A stretch of 64,000 nucleotides of DNA, from assembly GCA_051294375.1 (NCBI GenBank), contig CM119271.1, forward strand, positions 3,868,610 to 3,932,609, given 5' to 3'. Below the pieces are notes generated by a model. It searched no databases. It worked only from the letters and a program-made list of their open reading frames with translations, and was not told the DNA's origin. The stretch is from Paraspadella gotoi (Eukaryota > Chaetognatha). Positions 61,185 through 64,000 of this stretch are shown here, in pieces (the stretch's first letter is position 1; every line of letters begins with the position of its first letter). The translations under genes were made by a program, and so were the position numbers.

Positions 61185-61404
61185 AAAACAAAAATCTTTC
61201 GTTCGATCAATTCTGGCACCCGGATACTGTATTATATTAACAAAAAAATACACAAATAATTGATGTACGGCCGACGACAGTGAAAGACTTTANNNNNNNN
61301 NNNNNNNNNNNNNNNNNTCTCGCTACACAATTATTTTGTATTTGTAATATAATACCATATCCGGTCCAGAATTATCGAACGAAAGATTTTTTTTATATAT
61401 TAGT
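61185..61404. repeat. Inverted repeat around a 25-N gap
   Basis: AATCTTTCGTTCGATCAATT at about 61191 is matched, as complement, by AATTATCGAACGAAAGATT at about 61371. The arms (about 61185-61260 and 61318-61400) differ by small indels and the gap 61293-61317 lies between them. Confidence 0.7.
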
Positions 61405-61429
61405 NNNNNNNNNNNNNNNNNNNNNNNNN
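61405..61429. other. 25-N assembly gap
   Basis: Fixed-size gap before the second satellite leader. Confidence 0.98.
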
Positions 61430-61680
61430 ATTTTTCTCGAGAAGGTGAAATGGTAACCGTACAACAACCGACGCCGATAACAACGACGAACTTGACGACC
61501 TCGGACGACCGAGCCAAGACCGTAAATATGAGAGACAAAAAGGATCTTTTTTTTTTCTTTCTTTTTTAACGATCGTTCCGTAAAGGAAAAACCCGGTTAA
61601 GCTCAGCCGAAGAAGAACGGAATGCGTTAAATTGGAATCAAGGATCAGAAGGGAGGAAAAAAAGAGGTCGACCGGCCGAC
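61430..61680 (+). repeat. Satellite leader, copy 2
   Basis: Duplicate of 57100-57340 with roughly one small indel every 10-20 bases, in the same orientation. Confidence 0.8.
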
Positions 61681-64000
61681 GCGGAGCGGATTCCGATTGA
61701 TTAATAATTACTAAGTTACTGACCAGATTTGGATTAATAATTACTAACGAACCGACCGCGCTGATTGATTAATATTACTATGCAACCGACGACCCGATTG
61801 ATTAAATATACTAAGACCGGACCGACCGATTGATTAATAATTACTAAGAACCAATGCGACCGATGATTAATAATTACTCCAAGTTTACGGTTCCGACCGA
61901 TCCGATTGACTCACTAGAGGAATACATATTTATTAGGTACGGACTCGAGTTCTCTCGATTGATTATCTAATACTGTAGATCAGCCTGTCGACCTCCGAGA
62001 GACCAACCGAGTCTTGAGTTATAAGTTCACTCACTCAGCGTTCGCGCTGTATACCTGAGCGGTATCAAGATCGATTCGTCATTGATCACCAGGGGAATGA
62101 CTTAATAATCCTACTAGATGAAACCCGAGACTGACCCGAGTTGATCTAATAATTACTTAAGACGAAACCGAACCGGACTTGATTAATTAAATTACTAATG
62201 CACCGGGACCGATAGCCGAGTGATTAAATAAGTACTAAGACCAGAAGCCAGACCGATTAGATTAAGTACATGGATGACTAAGAGATCCGGAAGTCGTCAA
62301 TCCGAGCCGATTTCGATTTGATTACACATAGATGGACTAAGACCGACGCGACCGAATTGATTAATAATTATTAAGACGACTCGACCCGAGATTGATTAAT
62401 AATTACTAAGACCACCGATAAGTGGTCAGTCCGATATGAGTTCCCAACTAATATACTCAGAAAGACCGACGAATCCCCGATGTGGAAATTATAATTACTA
62501 AAGACCGAGTCTGACCGATTGATAATAATTACTAAGACGGCGATGCGCGACCGATTGGATTAATTAATGTACTAAGACCTGACCGGATTGATTAATAGGG
62601 ATTACCTAAGACCTGACCGAGACCGATTGATTAATAATTACTAAGACCCTAGAGACCGACCGATTGATTAAAATTACCTAAGACCGACGCGAACCGATTG
62701 ATTAATAATTACTAAGACCAATCGACGCGATTGATTAATAATACTAAGACCACGATCCGTACCCGATTGATTAATAATTATTAAGACTGACCCGACCGGA
62801 TGATTAATAATTACTGAAGTACCGACCAACCGATTGATTAATAATTTACTAAGACCGCCGACCGATTTGATTGTAATAGATTTACTGAAGACCGACTGAC
62901 GATTGATAATAATTATAGCTAAGACCGACCGACGGCCCGATTGATTAATAATTACTAAGACGCGACCGGACCTGCCCGGATTGGATTAATAATTACTAAA
63001 GACACCCCGTTCCTAGGACCGAGATTCAGATCCGAATGTTAATAATTACTAAGGACCTGAGCCGATTGATTAATAATTACTAAGACCAGACGGGACGCGA
63101 CCGAATTGATTAATAATATACTTACCGACCGAGCCGATTGATTAATAATTACTAAGACGCCGGACCGACCGATTGATTAATAATTATCTAGACTAAAGAC
63201 CAATCGACCGATTGATTAATAATTAACTAAAGACCGACCAGACCCGATTGGATTAATAAATTATTAAGACAGTGACAGCGAGCCGATTGATTAATAATTA
63301 ACTCTAAGACGACGCGACAGACCGATGTGTGATGTAAAATTACTAAGACGCGGACCGACGGCCGATTGATTAATTAATTCTAGAACCCGGGACTGACCGA
63401 TTGATTAATAATACTAAGACCGAGCCGACGATCGATTTGATTAATAATTACCTAAAGACCGACGACCGATTGATTAATAATTTACTAAGACCGACCGGAC
63501 CGATGATTATAAATTACTAAGACCGACCGACCCGTATCTGAGTTAATAATTACTTAAGAGACCCTGGAACCGACTGACCGATTGACTTCATATTATCTAA
63601 CTAGACCAATCGAATGCGCCGATTGAATTAATAATTTTACTAAGACCGACCCGACCGATTGGATTTAATTCAATATTAGACTGACCGACCGATTGATTAA
63701 TAATTACTAAAGACGTCGACGCAACCGATTGATTAATAATTACTCAAGACCTGACCGAAGCACGATTGATAATAATTACTGAAAGACCGACTGACGCGAT
63801 ATGATTAATAATTGCTAAGACGCGGACGCGATACGCCGATGATTAATAATCTAGCTAAGAGCGAACGACCTGACCGATTGATTAATAATTACTAAGACGC
63901 TGGACCATCCGAAGGTCCGATTTGGATTAAATAATTTACGTAAGACCTAAGATCGACCGGATTTGAATTAATAATTTACTAAGACCTGACGCGACCGATT
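61680..64000. repeat. GACCGACCGATTGATTAATAATTACTAA satellite, block 2
   Basis: About 70 tandem units of the same 28-32-bp monomer as block 1, running off the window edge. Insertions and losses are scattered at random over every part of the unit, and one stretch (about 61890-62090) is nearly unrecognisable. No ORF. Confidence 0.92.

Overview
This is a repeat-dominated eukaryotic window, most likely from an invertebrate animal. Evidence for an animal is the vertebrate-type telomere motif (TTAGGG/CCCTAA tracts), tRNA-derived SINE copies with Pol III A and B boxes, very long (CT)n/(GA)n/(TA)n microsatellites, hammerhead-ribozyme-like motifs of the kind carried by Penelope-like elements and retrozymes, and one spliced gene for a small cysteine-rich, probably GPI-anchored protein. 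I cannot name the species. Nothing looks prokaryotic, and most open reading frames are translated microsatellites.

Layout. (1) 1-8273, 25781-37919 and 37945-50104 are three copies (A, B, C) of one about 12.2-kb block; A is cut by the window edge. They match over kilobases, including microsatellite lengths, but differ by scattered one-base indels in a 1.8-kb internal stretch. Each holds a 2984-bp element with about 840-bp terminal inverted repeats, 5'-CACGG ends and a 4-bp ATGA duplication, without a transposase. (2) About 3195-24690 is a giant imperfect palindrome: left arm to 14697, a loop of about 1.5 kb, right arm from 16240. Each arm holds two 2.7-kb units made of a GAGCCG hexamer block, AT-rich sequence, short TTAGGG tracts and a nested inverted repeat centred on back-to-back hammerhead-like motifs. 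The right arm lacks the 2984-bp element and so shows its empty site. (3) 50105-54396 is ordinary intergenic sequence with simple repeats. (4) 54684-55619 is the only gene I can support: two visible coding exons with the 5' end lost in an assembly gap. (5) 56600-64000 holds a degenerate TTAGGG tract, two blocks of a roughly 30-bp GACCGACCGATTGATTAATAATTACTAA-type satellite that share a duplicated leader, and between them a strongly C-rich, G-poor segment without convincing genes.

Much of the architecture (triplication, noisy indels, 25-N gaps with overlapping flanks) looks shaped by assembly and gap filling from error-prone long reads. The empty and filled insertion sites, the ribozyme-like motifs and the cysteine-rich gene are the parts most likely to be biological.
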